A stretch of DNA of 64,000 nt, from the NCBI GenBank assembly GCA_945643635.1, contig CALZFC010000017.1, positions 2,056,001-2,120,000 of the forward strand, read 5' to 3'. The DNA is from Allodiplogaster sudhausi (Eukaryota; Nematoda; Chromadorea; Rhabditida; Diplogasteridae). Position 1 is the first letter of the stretch. Each line of letters starts with the position of its first letter. Both the position numbers and the translations under genes were made by a program. Of this stretch, positions 33,869 to 46,606 are shown piece by piece. The notes beneath the pieces are model-generated. The model saw only the letters and a program-made list of their open reading frames with translations. It was not told the DNA's origin and did not search any database.

Positions 33869-36377
33869 CATAAAAGGCTTTGGGCAAGGAGATTAGGATT
33901 ACAGGACACAAGGATTGCAAGAGATGGAGACGATGAGACCCGTCTTACTAATAATTCAATAATTTAGAGAGTTTTCAAAAGAGAAAACAAGGACGTCTCG
34001 AAAAAAGATGACGTGGTAATGGAGTGGTAGGGGTCAGTTATGGTATTAGCATCGAAGGAGAACAAAATGATACCTGATATAAGCACGGTCCAGCTGCCCA
34101 ATGCTATCAAGTGTGGCGTGTTCAACATGAAGCCACCAGTGCCGTCAGGCACCTGGAAATGGCTTTCAATTAGTAAGTCAGCGAAATTAAGGGAATCCAT
34201 ATATATCCTTTAACAATACTCCTTAACTAAACTTTAATAAATGTACAGATAGCTACAGATTGTTACTATTATTAATATGAGCTGCAAGCTGAAGCCTAGG
34301 CACACCAACTTGAATCACGAGCGAGAGATACCAGTTTGTATGAACGTCCAAGCCGTAAATCTCAAGTAGCGGCAGCCTTCTGGCGAAGTACTGTAAATGC
34401 GTTTTAAATAGGTTCGAAGCAAGTTGTTTCTTCCGAACGTAAATGTTTGTAATGCTTCGAAATGAGTCAATATCGGTAAGTAGGAATATGCTGTGTGGGA
34501 AGTAAAAAGCAAAATCGCTTCGATAAGCAACCGCAATCTGAGATCTTCGACTAAGTCTTTTAAAAGCACTGGTATCTTTATCGCTCGTTGCTCAAGTGGT
34601 CAGTTAAAATCTATATTTAATGCTGCTTATCAAACAATACGTAAAGAATGCACTTCTATGCGAAAAACATTTCAACAGCTTTAAAACCGCGTTCAGACTA
34701 ATCACAATTTTTTCTATCTAGTATTCCCTATCACCAACGTGAACAACGATCGAGAGATACGAGTCCTTATGAACGTCTAAATTGTAGATTTCAAGAAGAA
34801 GCGGTAGCCGGGCGAAGAACTGCAAGATGTGTGTGTGTGTGTTTTTGTGTTGTTTGGCGTGCGCGCGGCTATTTTTCGTTAAGTGCATAGTTCAATTTTT
34901 TCTTTATGCTTTAAATTTCTTATCATGAGCATGGAATTTTTTGTTTACCATTTTTGTCTATCAACTCTTCTTTGTTCTTAATTTTTTATAAGAAAAAAGT
35001 CCCTAAAACCTTCCCCACTCCCATAGAGTATTAATTCGAAGCGCGCGTTTCTGACATCATTTAGATATTTAGTTGGCGGCAAGAAGAGAGTGCCAATCGA
35101 GGCGCAAGCGAGATTGTAGACGAGCACAAAGGAGCCGAGCATGAGCGCGATCTGCCAGCGACGCCAGCGAGTCACCATGCGCAGCCATACAGGTCTAGGA
35201 ATATATTTCTCGAATTTTATTTTGCCGGCGAATTTAATTTAAAAAAAGAGGCCAGGCTTGTAAATGTTTTGCTACTACAAGCTTATGAAAAATAAAGATA
35301 AAATCAATATACCGTATTTTCTCTATTAGTGCCCCTCTCTCTATAAGAACCCCCCTCTAATAGTGCCCCCCTCTCGAAAGAGTATTGAAAAATAGTACAC
35401 CTCCCTCTAATAGAACCCCCCCCCCCTAAAATAGTGCCGCTCTAATTGTCAAATAGTAACGTTCCTGGAATCTATCCTTGAGCTATGGGATGCTCTTCCC
35501 AATGAACTGATTGCAAATTCATTCAAAATCTACGATAAAACGGATATTCCAGTGAAGATTCCATTGAAGTAGTGCTATAATTCTTCGTTTTTGAGATTAA
35601 AATGTTGTTATCAAACTTTTAGTCAATCACATTGAAATCCCTCTAATAGAACCCCCCCCCCCTCTAATAGTGCCCCCCCTCTCGCAGGGGTATTGAAAAA
35701 TAGTCCCCCGGGGGCACTAATAGAGAAAATATGGTATGCATTTCTGTGCTGTTAAATTTACATATCATTGCTGTATGTTTTTGTCAATTAGTTAATCTCT
35801 TCTTCTCATCTGGCTCACTGGCAGATTGCATTGTAGCGGAAGACAAAGTGGAGTGCGTTCAGCGCAAACGTCTGGTAGAACATGAAGGGGTAGACGAAGC
35901 ACGCGACGAGTCCGCCCTTGTACGAAAGACTAGGAGTAAGGGCCGAGAAGAAGATGGCGCCGCCGGCCGTGAAATAGACAACCTGAATGAGGCCGTAAAT
36001 TAGGCAACCTGAATGGGGCCGTAAAGTTGGCAACCCACAACTCTTTACGGCTGAGTTTCTAGCGAGTTTAAAGCTAGCCCACGAAAGGGCTGGACCGGAT
36101 CATATAAATATGCTGCAATCTCCGAAAATATAATATCCCTGGATTCCAAAAATGAAAAAGAAAGAAAATTGCCACTGACCGGTTGAGTGATTGCGTGATT
36201 TAGCGCGAGGACAATATTCGAAATGGCGAATGCGAGCAGTAGCAGCCGGTAGTTGCCGATGCTCGCGCGTGCTGGAGACTGGAGAGTCAGGAAGGCCAGC
36301 AGGATGTTCGTGGCGATGGAGAGGACGGTCGCGACGATTGTCAACTTGTCTATGATATCCACTAGAGCATCGTTCAT
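32895..36377 (-). CDS. Str-superfamily serpentine chemoreceptor R3, with a tandemly duplicated exon
   Basis: Exons: 36180-36377 (TM1 and TM2 fused, 'GNYRLLLLAFAISNIVLA'), 35819-35982 (TM3, ends 'LHFVFRYNAIC'), 35056-35194 (TM4), then two alternative 81-base exons 34739-34819 and 34310-34390, then 34074-34152, 33681-33799, 33392-33455, 33177-33283 (TM7 'SVSDPVIIIVFVKCLRNQ') and 32895-33047 (tail). Every junction is phase-consistent. Compared with R1/R2 it lacks the TM1/TM2 intron. The TM7 exon ends in a GC donor (CAG|gcaagc), shared with R4. Using either 81-base exon gives about 355 residues. The two exons code for 'FFARLPLLLEIYNLDVH' and 'YFARRLPLLEIYGLDVH', the extracellular or loop segment after TM4. 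Confidence 0.87.
33476..33630. mobile_element. Short MITE (AAAGGAGCACGAC family) in an R3 intron
   Basis: Starts 'AAAGGAGCACGACACGAAAC' and ends '...gcgaatttttggctcgttt'. Related sequence occurs near 15.5, 31.2-31.4, 41.5, 42.4-42.5 and 49.6 kb in both orientations. Confidence 0.55.
35312..35734. mobile_element. TA-flanked MITE (CCGTATTTTCTCTATTAG terminal repeats)
   Basis: Left end 'CCGTATTTTCTCTATTAGTG' and right end (reversed) 'CCATATTTTCTCTATTAGTG' are inverted repeats flanked by TA on both sides. The interior contains repeated words 'ccctctaatagtgccccc'. TA flanks suggest a Tc1/mariner-type mobiliser. It sits in the intron between the TM3 and TM4 exons of R3. Confidence 0.8.
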
Positions 36378-38635
36378 ATCGAGAAGAATCCTGCAGATAT
36401 GTATATGTACATACATTCATGAATACATACATCTTAGAGGCTGGGTACAAATAGCGTGGAACGACGTTACGATTACATTAATAGTTACAAAATGCTTGCT
36501 ATTCATCCTAAGTTCCTTAAAGAATTCAGCAACTCAATCTTTTCCTGACACAAGAGAGCCATAATTTTCACACTAGCCGAGCAAGGATCGTTTTAAATTC
36601 AGCTTTAGTGCTGTTTTGTGCCTAGTTTGGAAATAAGCATGTAGCTATAAATGATTAATGAAGCGCCTAAATTAACGTAAAGGCAGAATAAACCCGAGAT
36701 GCAAAACTTTCTTATGGCCGTGCTCGAACCCGCGATCCTAGGCAGAAAGTCTCACCGCGCAAGCCAATACACCACGGCAAAGCCAGTTCAAAAGCACAGC
36801 AAGAGACGTCAAATGATGGTTTGTAGGCTGGTGGGAAACAATCGTGGGCAGACAATAGTGCGTCTATAACCGAATAGAGAATAATGGAATTTATCTACTT
36901 AGCCTGATTACCGAAAGAAATTGGAACCTCAGTGAGTTCGTGCTATCGAATTGTCCCATATATTCATTAAAAAGTTTTATAGAAAGTCTCACAAGCTGAG
37001 ACTTGGCGACGATAGATAGTAGAGTAAAGTACGGCACTTACCTATTTCGTACACATGCAAACTCTCGGTTCCCGATCGTGCAAAATGCATAGACTTACAT
37101 GAAAACTTATTATTATTCCCCTGCTACCTCCTACATACTTCTTTTCTTCAAACATGCACTCACATTGTTTGAATAACTTATTTAAATAATGATCTGTCGA
37201 AGTTCTGAAAGAAAATGAAAGATCTCCTTCTGTTGAGTGCGCAGCGACTTTTGATAGTAAATGGTAAATGGATTGTTCAGAGTCAGACGAATAGGGACAG
37301 CATTGTCCAGTGTTAGACGTGACAATGCATTGAAGGCGGCTGGGAATTTCCAACAAACATGTTTCATTGTAGATCTAAGTCATAATCTTATGATTCTGCC
37401 ATTCTGTAGTGTGATGAGGAGAAACTTTCCGTCTAGTATTTTTGGAAAACGATGCTGTTCTTAAAAGATTGTGTGCATATTTATGCATTTATGCAGCTTT
37501 TCTTGTTGCTTTTATATAGACAATTTACCTGAGAATTCCAATTTTCTGACAAGGCGCTATCATCTAAAAGAAGGTTGGAGACTCAAAACGAAAAGAAATA
37601 AATACTTAATATAATTTCATAATGTGCTTTTCATTATGACCCAGCATAATGAAAATGGAAGATGCCGGTAAACAAACAGAGAAAGAATTTATCTAATCTA
37701 AAGATTTTCGATGAGAAGAACGGAATCATCTGTAGATTTTTTTCTGCAAAACCAGCCGCGCGAATAATCTTACGATGACATGTCGTCGACAAACAGTCAC
37801 GACCAATTTACGCAGAGCGAGTAATACCGAGGGTCGTGGCCGAATTCATCATTTTGACTTAATGCAAGACCGAATGTCCATTTTATACCGCAATTTTTAA
37901 CATCGTTTTGCGCAGGATGATTTGGCTAAAAATACCTATTCCAAAAACTGGTCACGACGTGTGTGTCAGTGTGTCTGATCGTTGGTCATGACCCAAAACG
38001 GTAGTGACTGTTTGTCGACGACATGTCATTCTAAACACAAGGCAAGATTAATTGCGCGGTGCGGTACCTCTGATCGTTGGGTTTATTACCATCATTATTC
38101 ATGAAACACTGAAAGCGCATTCTTTAATCGGCAGAGTGAGGTAACCTTAAGATTATGAGATGGCTCCGTGTAAGTTATTTTGATGGAGAGCACTCAGCTC
38201 ACATGCGCTTGTAGACACTTCATGTCTGTTTTAAGTTCTGATTGTGATTGAATTGTTTCTCACAATTAGACCAGACTAGGAAACGAGAATGCAAACTCTG
38301 TCTGCCCTTGAATTGCATTCACTTGCTTTCTTTCATAAAAGGGCTGAACTATGACAAAACATAATTCGCCCAACATTCTTCATTCATTTAATACAAAAAC
38401 CAATTTCATCTGTAGCAAATGCTTAAAATACATTCGTTGTTTAATTCCCTTACTTAACCGTAATTAAGCAATGTTAATATCTGGAGTTATTATTTCTGTA
38501 AAACAAGTATATTAGTGCAAAAAAATTCTTCTGAATATGCAAGCGAATACCAAATCTACAACACAGTCAAAATTATCTGCGTCATTAGTGCTCAACTACG
38601 AATATGGTGCTGAAACATTTATAATGATTGAAAAA
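36378..38635. other. Intergenic DNA between R3 and R4
   Basis: Contains a tRNA-like segment (minus, about 36709-36778; 'GCCGTGGTGTATTGGCTTGC' and 'GGGTTCGAGC', six of seven acceptor pairs formed but a poor anticodon arm) and the MITE listed separately at 37775-38029. Nothing else recognised. Confidence 0.45.
37775..38029. mobile_element. MITE with self-complementary terminal repeats
   Basis: Left 'ATGACATGTCGTCGACAAAC' (continuing AGTCA) is repeated in inverted form at the right end. The terminal repeat contains the internal palindromes ACATGT and GTCGAC. About 255 bp, non-coding. No clear target duplication. Confidence 0.75.
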
Positions 38636-41600
38636 TCAGCGAATTGACAGGGAGGTAACGGTTCCCGTAACAGCCATGGTGAAGTTGGTGTCAATCACGA
38701 TGGACTTCGTTCGTCGACGATTCAAGCGATTAAAAAGAGGTAGAGAAGTCATCTTAAAGGAGAAGATGTTGTTTAGGCTCTGAGAACAAATTGTACTATA
38801 CATTGCCAGTAACTGCGGGAAAATGTTACAGTATACTTTTCCACAACATACATAACATTTTTGTTCATAGTATGTATGTACATATGACGCGATTTGCGAG
38901 AGAATCGAAATGGCCGGGGACCCGGCCAAAATCGACCAGCTTAGATTTTCTTTAAAAGTTCTTTATAAGTGTTTTGGGATATGAGGAATCGATTGGAAGT
39001 GTTCTAAGGATAGGAAAATGCCGTTTTCGTTAGCTATGAAGGCTTGAAATATGGGGCTTGCCGCGCAGGTAGGCGAGTTGGATGCACGTCTGGGATCACT
39101 GCGCCGCGCTTTGTTGAGATATCTAAACAAAAATACACATCTCAATAGCTAAGATATTGCTCTAAACAATAAAAAATGAAAATTTTGAAAATTTCCAACT
39201 CTAAAGTATTTATTGACATTGAAGTTTGAGAGGGCCCAGACAGCATATTTCTCATTTTACCAGAACCAAACCTACATAGTTGTATAGAGCATGAAAAGAG
39301 CTTTCGAATGCACTATAGGAGTCATAAAACTTAGGAAGTCTTTGATGTTTCCTGATCGATTATTTCGGCGAGGCTGTACAAATCAGCACGTCCGCGGATT
39401 AAAAAAAAACCAAACATAAACTAGAAGAAAGAGCGTGAAATTTGCTATAAGTTGACCTATTTCATTAGAAATAAAAACATTAGGATTTTTTGTTATCAGT
39501 CAAAAGAATGGGGCATCTGCTTGTAACAATTATTCAAGGAAAGGACCCCAAAAAAATTGGAATATTCTAATTCGAATAACCTAAAAAAATTAATTATTCG
39601 GCGGAATGCTAGTGGCACTACCGGCCCAAATTGTATGACTGATAACAAAACATTGTAGATTTGAAACTTTATTGAAAGGGTTCAGCTTGTAGCAAATTTC
39701 ACGCTCTGTGTTATGGTTTGTGTTTCGACTTGCGGAGATGATTTTGAATGGCTGATTTGTACTGCCTCGCCGAAATAATCGATCAGGAAACATCAAAAAC
39801 TTTTTAAGTATTATAACTCCTATAGTGCATCCGAAAGCTCTTTTCATGCTCTATATAACTATGTAGGTTTGGTTCTGGTAAAATGAGAAATAATTTTTCT
39901 GCGCCCCCTCAAACTTCAACGTCTATAACTACTTTAGAGTTGGAAATTTTCAAATTTTTCTTTTTTTATTGTTTAGAGCAATATCTTGGCTATTGAGATG
40001 TAAACTTTCGTTTATATATCTCAACAAAGCGCTCCGCAGTGATCCCAGACGTGCATCCAACTCGCCTACCAGCGCGCCGAGCCCCATATTTCAAGCCTTC
40101 ATAGCTAACGAAAACCGTATTTTCCTATCCTTAGACCACTTCCAATCGATTCGTCATATCAGAAAACACCTATTAAGAACTTTTAAAGAACTCTAAGCTG
40201 GTCGATTTTATCCGGGTCCCCGGGAACTAACAATAAGCTTCTTTTTGATTCTCTCGCAAATCGCGTCATATGTGTATGTATGTCCTGCAATTGCAGAAAA
40301 TTTGTATTTTTTTAGATGGAATTTTTCTACAAGTTGACCGTAAACGCTGCATATGAAATATGCGTGGATTGATGATGAATTTAAAGATTTCTCGCTTGCC
40401 TGAGTTCGAAAGCATTTTACGAAGACAATGATTATCACTGGATCAGTGACCGCGAAAATAACTGTCATTTTGATTAAGATTGCGCCGGTGTAGCCGAAAT
40501 CAATGTCTGCAAATTCCTTGTTTTAATTAATACATAGTTTACCACAATTTCAGAGAGATTTTAATATAACATTTAAATATTTCTTTGTATTAATTTTTTT
40601 TTATAAATTTAAAAATTTTAAAGTGTAGTATCTAACCTGCTAGCGGCAGAAGATAAATTCCTGCAGTAGGAATATAGGAAAATATTGTCGGTATAAATGT
40701 CTGTAAGAAGTGCATATCCTTATGAGATAGATAAGGAAAATGTACACAATCATGAAACACTCTGTGTTTTCACCCCGTGACTGGGACAACATGATTATAT
40801 TTTTTTCACATATGTATATATATATACATACATGCACGTTTATGTAGCACACCCATCTATGCCAGTTATCTTTGGCTGAAATCAAATTGGCTGGAATCAA
40901 TTGCAGATACTTACTTATTTCAGAAAACATTGTATGGCATCAGAGTTGTTGAGAAAATTATGTATGATGATTGTTGACATGACAAATGATTCTACATATT
41001 TCCGCTTATTTATTTTTCGACGTCAAATTAAGTTGAGTATGACTACATACATATGAATATGCAGTAATACTTTTACTTTATCAGTTTCTTACTTGCATAA
41101 GAAGCGCCGTGAAGAGCTGCCGATGCATGGCGCGCGTGTTCGCGGTCATTTCGATGGTCTTGAATGCGCGCCGAATGTGGACGATGCTGAAGATGATCAC
41201 GGCGCTCGGTGCTTCAAAAAAAAACATCAAATATAAAAATGCAGATCTTATTAGCATAATTTTACGAGTAAATTAAAATTAATTATATATCTAATTAGTT
41301 AAAATTTAATCAAATTATTGACCGTCTTGAAGCCATAAAACCCCTTGCTTCTCTTTTGGGCACCTGATATTAGCACAGTCCAGCTCGAGAGTGCAGCGAG
41401 GTGCGGTGTGTTCCACATATAGCCGCTTTTACTGTCAGGCACCTGGAAAACGTCTCGCTTGCTGTTCTACTTATTGTGCAAAGTACACATTGCAAGACGA
41501 GAACCAAAAACTCGTGTTTGAATTGGCGCCTTTTTGGTTTACACAAGGGCGAGAGAGCATCCGATTTAGAGAGACGTGACTACAATTGGAGAAAACACAT

Positions 41601-42758
41601 ACTCGAATGACGAGAGCAAGATATGCGTGTTTGTGAACGTCCAAGTCGTAGATCTCACGTAGCGGCAGCTCGTCAAAGTGCTGTATTTTATAGATTGATG
41701 TTAAAATGTTTGACTTTTTTTAAGTGGATCGTTTGTGCGTTTTCATGCACTCCCTGCTTTTATCTTTTTTTTTTCTAAAATAAAAGAATGTTATTGTTCT
41801 TATTTTTAGAAATTCTGAATCCTCTCTTAAGCGAAAAAATGGCCATTTCAGCTACAATCCTCGGCCAATCCAGAATTTGCCTCACCCCATTGAGATATTC
41901 AGTCGGGCGCGTGAAGAGGTAGCCTATCAGGGCGTATACGACATTGTAGACCAGAATGACCGAGCCGACCAGCAGCGTCATCTGCCAGACACGCCAGCGC
42001 TCTGACCACCGCAACCATGCCGGTCTGGAAAGGCCTATTTCAATTTGCCGCCAAATTTAATTTAAATTTAGTTTTTTTTACGTGAATTATGGTCTTGATT
42101 ACATTTTAAAAAGATCTTGGTGGAAAATATATTTTTAATTTGTATTGCAATTTTTTTTTAATAAATGGAGACTCACTGGCAGATGGCGTTGTAGCGGAAG
42201 AGAAAGTGCAGCGCGTTCAGCACAAATGTCTGGTAGAAGGTGGAGAGGTACACGAAGCAGACAGTCAGGCCGCCGTTGAAGGAGAGGCCAGGCGAGAGGG
42301 CCGAGAAGAAGATGGCGCCACCCTTCGTGAAGTACACCACCTGAATGAAGCTTTGGAAAATTGAATGAAAACAAAGTATATTCGGTTCCCGAGGTGGCAC
42401 TACATATAGGCGAGATTGCATGTGATTTCGGCAGACGCGACTACGATGGTCAGAGGTAAATTCAAATATATATTTCGATTGAGTTTCGTTCGTGCTCCTT
42501 TAACGGTGTAGAGTTCATCTCACCGAGCCGATAGCCAATGTAAAATCAGCGAGTTCTTACCGGCTGTGAAATGGCGTGATTGAGCGCGAGGACAATGTTT
42601 GAAATCGAGAAGGCGAGAAGAAGAAAGCGGTAGTTCCCGATGCTCGCTCGCGCCATCGGCTGCAGCGTCAGGAAGACGAGCAAACTATTGGTGAGGAAGG
42701 CCAGCACAGCTCCGACGAGAGTCGCCACTTCTACAGTATGCTCGAGAGTTCGCTGCAT
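38636..42758 (-). CDS. Str-superfamily serpentine chemoreceptor R4 (9 exons)
   Basis: Exons: 42561-42758 (TM1 and TM2, 'GNYRFLLLAFSISNIVLA'), 42177-42340 (TM3, ends 'LHFLFRYNAIC'), 41886-42024 (TM4 'MTLLVGSVILVYNVVYALI'), 41603-41680, 41364-41442, 41093-41211 (TM6 'APSAVIIFSIVHIRRAFK'), 40637-40700, 40400-40506 (TM7 'AVTDPVIIIVFVKCFRTQ') and 38636-38752 (tail, 'MTSLPLFNRLNRRRTKS'). All junctions are phase-consistent, giving about 340 residues. The structure equals R3 except for a single post-TM4 exon, and the same intron after TM7 has a GC donor (CAG|gcaagc). That intron is 1.65 kb because it contains a foldback transposon. Sequence and intron pattern make R3 and R4 sister genes. Confidence 0.87.
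38880..40274. mobile_element. 1.4-kb foldback (long-TIR) element in the last intron of R4
   Basis: The arms (about 38880-39510 and about 39637-40274) are inverted copies with substitutions. The outer ends read 'ATGACGCGATTTGCGAGAGA' and its complement. The spacer is only about 130 bases and no ORF is present. A single-arm relative lies at 43830-44150. Confidence 0.85.
42380..42505. mobile_element. Probable MITE of the AAAGGAG family (reverse orientation)
   Basis: Ends 'gagtttcgttcgtgctccttt', complementary to the 'AAAGGAGCACGACACGAAAC' start at 33476. The left boundary is unclear. Confidence 0.45.
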
Positions 42759-45700
42759 GTTGGCTGTGGTCCTGAAGAGATTATATTTCGATATTTAATT
42801 CATGCCATTGAAAAAGTAGGAAGTTTATGCAATTTAGTTTCTTACAATTTGAATCATTTAAAAGGGAAGAAGTACATGCAATTCAGTTTCCAAGTCGCTA
42901 GGACAGAAGGCTTGCGAGTATTTCTAATCTCAGTGATCTTATATAGTAGATTCGTTGCACGTGAATGGGAGTGAAAGGTTAAGTACGCAGGAACTTATGA
43001 CATTTGTTATCTTTGCAAGATTATGAAGAAGAAAACATCGACATTAAAATGCAGCGCAACTCACCATCAGCATGGGAATGTCCAATTTCATATATAATCG
43101 TGTGAAGAAAATGTCTCTTTTTATTCTGATAGGATAGCCTAAAGCAATTTCGAATATGTAAAATAATGTAGTTTAGTTTCATTTCATCGCATTCGCGTCA
43201 TTGGTAACCCATTTTCTTCTTCCTTCTTTTCAATCTTATATTCATTCTCTATCGCATCCAGAAATATAATTTACTCGATCGACAAAAGAATCTATATTTG
43301 TTTTACGCAATAATTTCTAGATTGTCTTTGGAACATCAAGTCTAGTGAGGACGCAATAAGTTCATATTCACTCACTATCATCTTTCAGTGAATGTGCTGA
43401 ATGCAAAGTTTCATTCAATGTCTTTCGTTAGACTCCTTTCACATTGAGATTCACACACACGTTCTCCGGCTATTTCGTCGTCTCACATTTCGAGTTTGCC
43501 CTTTGGTTAAAATATGGTTACAATTTAGTTACTGTTTGTTTGTTTTTTTAAGAAATCAAAGTCGAAGAGTTGGTGCGACTGAACCGAGCATTCGCTCAGA
43601 GATTGGCGAAGATGAAAATTGTCATTTGCAGCCTTTAAAAAAATGCAATTCAAGTCACATGGGATGTGTCGGCTGAAGAGCGAGTAATCAGGCAGATGTA
43701 CACTCTATAGAAATATGCAGAAACATCCCGAACGAGCTATCACAGACCAAATTTCGGCAATTTATATTTACCAACTTCAACCAAAGATAACTAACGGAGA
43801 TAATGTTTACTGTTGCAAGTACATACATATGTACATACGACGCGATGTGCGAGAGAATCCAAATGAATCAAGCGGCCGTGGACATACATACATATGTATG
43901 TAGCCCAAAATTGACCAGCTTCGATTTTGTTCGAATGTTACTTATAGGTGCTTTCTGATATAACTGATCATCGATTGGACCCCTCATATCAGAAATCGGA
44001 AACGTCCTCTTTCGCTTGTTGTCACCGCACTTTGTTGAGATAAATGTATGTTGAAACGAAAATGTACAACCTTGTAGCCAAGATATTACTCTAAATAACA
44101 AAAAAAAATTTAAGTGAACATTTCTAACCTTAAATTTTGTATAGGCCATTTTTTATAGACTAAAATTTGATTCCTCATTCCTCATGCTCAACATCATTGT
44201 GAATGGTCGGCTTTCGCTCTGGTTCTCGACAGAAAAGGAATCCCCGTCCGTCGCTTGGACAACCAGACAGAGTATTCGTACATGTGACGCTGCAAGATCT
44301 CTGATGCAGACCTTCTGAACTGCCAGACGCTCCGAACGGTCGACAGAGTCGAATTTGAGGAAGTTGTCTGTTTAGTTTTCTTGTTTTTTTTTTTTTGTTC
44401 GAGAGAACTGTCAGCATATCATGAAGATGTGAATTAAAAAAGATAACTAAAGATAAATTCAAAGAACTTCTTTCTATGAACTTGTTAAAATAATATTATT
44501 TTCTTTCCACTATTACTTCAGCTCGTCGCCGTAGACATTTTGTGAAATTTTGTTTTGTCAATAAAGAACATGTATGAATGCCCGAGAACCACAAACACTT
44601 CATTCGTGAACTTTATTTCGCATGCCATGAATCTGGAAGCCTAGTTAATTGATCATTTTCAAAATGGAAGAAACGCATTTTAGACATCGGATGCAGTACA
44701 AATCTGTTATCCAAGCAAACATGGTTCAGTTCATGATAAAATAGACGGCATATAATGTTCTTGTACTTGACAACAACAGGGAATGAAAGTTCAAGGACGA
44801 TTTGAGAGGCAGGCCGCAAGAGCTTTCCTAAAAAGCACACATCTAGCATTCATTTATGTAGCCAGATGTTCGTTCCCTTGAGTGCTAGAGAGTGAATGAC
44901 CCCTCGAACGTCCTCTACATAGTCCTTACGCTCTCTCGTTTTCTCTTTTTTTCTCGTTTCCCATCGATTTTGATGTCTGCAAGTGCACGGGCAGCGAGAG
45001 AGAACGAGGAGACGTGAGACAAATAGGCAGTCAGAGTGTCAATGCTAGAGAGTGCGCATGTGATGGAGACGGCAGAGAAGCAGAGCGACTGTGTGCCGAT
45101 GCTGCATACAATCCTGCGCGATCCGATCGCGACTTTCCGGGCAACGGGCGGGCCATGTCTGGCCCGCCACGATTTGAGGCAAAATTTTTTGGATTTGATT
45201 TGATGCTTGATTTAGAACTATGTATGTATGCTCGCTAATTGTAAGAAAAGCTTCTTATTTGCTACTGTTTCCTTAACATCCCCATACAAACATTCATGCA
45301 CACTGCCTATGTATGAATGTACTTATGCATAGGCGGCGACTAACGCTAGCATTAATGTCGTAATTATTTGTGATGAGAATTCGGACGTCTTTGTCTATTA
45401 CGATCATTATTACTATTTATTTTATCCTGCAACTGAAAAATCTCAATCTGTCACGCCACCGAAAACGGCTGTCACATCATTGTTATAGGTAAATAAATTG
45501 AGCGAGCACTTCCTTGTTCCAGATCTCTCGCCGTATACGCGAGGCAACAATTTTTTTTGCGAGTGACAGCATACGTCTGCCGAGTAGGATGAGCTCGAGA
45601 AACGACAACAATGCAAAGGTTGCGCCTACTTTCGCTGATTTGGCTCTGATTCATTCATGGAATTATTTATTATTTAAGTCCATATGTAAGTACATACATG

Positions 45701-46571
45701 TACAAACGAAAAAAAACTTGTAACGATGCTTACAAATTTTTTTTACTTCAAATATCGTTCTATATCTATTGGGGATATTAAAAAGAAATTAATGTTTGTT
45801 TTGAACTACATACTTTTATGATGGGAATATCGTTTGAGATAACTGTCATTTCATTTCGCTTACTTTCAGATTCCTTGTCTACGTACGCATCCGGGAGGTC
45901 CTGGCTTTAGTCAGCATGACCTCTCATATGGAGGTCCCGGATTGAAGTCTTGTCGCAAGTCATCGATGACTTACATACATGCAAAACAATAATCACGGGC
46001 TACGACCCAAAGGAATGGAGTACACCTTTGACGCTCGTCCTGAGTAGTCACTCTTCCGTTGGTGTTCATGAATTGATGAATATAGGTTTGAAGGCGATAA
46101 CTCGAACTTCGACTTATGTAGATGGATCACTCACACTTTGATGATTTAATTTTTTTTTGCAATTTATTCCTATAAAGATTTTCCTAATTGCTAGCACTAA
46201 GTGTTCAATACATGGCATATGAAAACTACAATAAAATTCACTTCGTGTTTATAAAGGGGACTCCGTATAGTCTGCAGTATTTCTTTCTTTCTCTATGTAT
46301 GTATGCTCCCTCTTCTCCTTGTTCTCGCCCTTTCGCTGTCTTCGTCTCTCTCGCTCTATGTATCTCCGCCCCTAGGCTCTTCTCTACTTAATTATGACTC
46401 ATCTAGAGGCTTCGGGAGGCGACCAGCCTTAAGCTGGCTCGCTTCTTTCCTTCTTCCGTCGTTCCCGCCGTCCTTCCCGTTCCCCTTGTTCTTGTTCCCC
46501 TCGACGACCACCACGCCTCGGGACCAATGCCCTTCCCTGTCGCCTGCGACGACCCTTCTCCTCGCCTTTCT

Positions 46572-46606
<35 letters not shown>

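Noticed and set aside
36709..36778. tRNA gene (minus)
   Set aside because: The acceptor nearly pairs, but the D and anticodon arms do not fold convincingly.
44175..44462. Cys-containing minus ORF
   Set aside because: Two overlapping frames look equally plausible and no exon partner was found.
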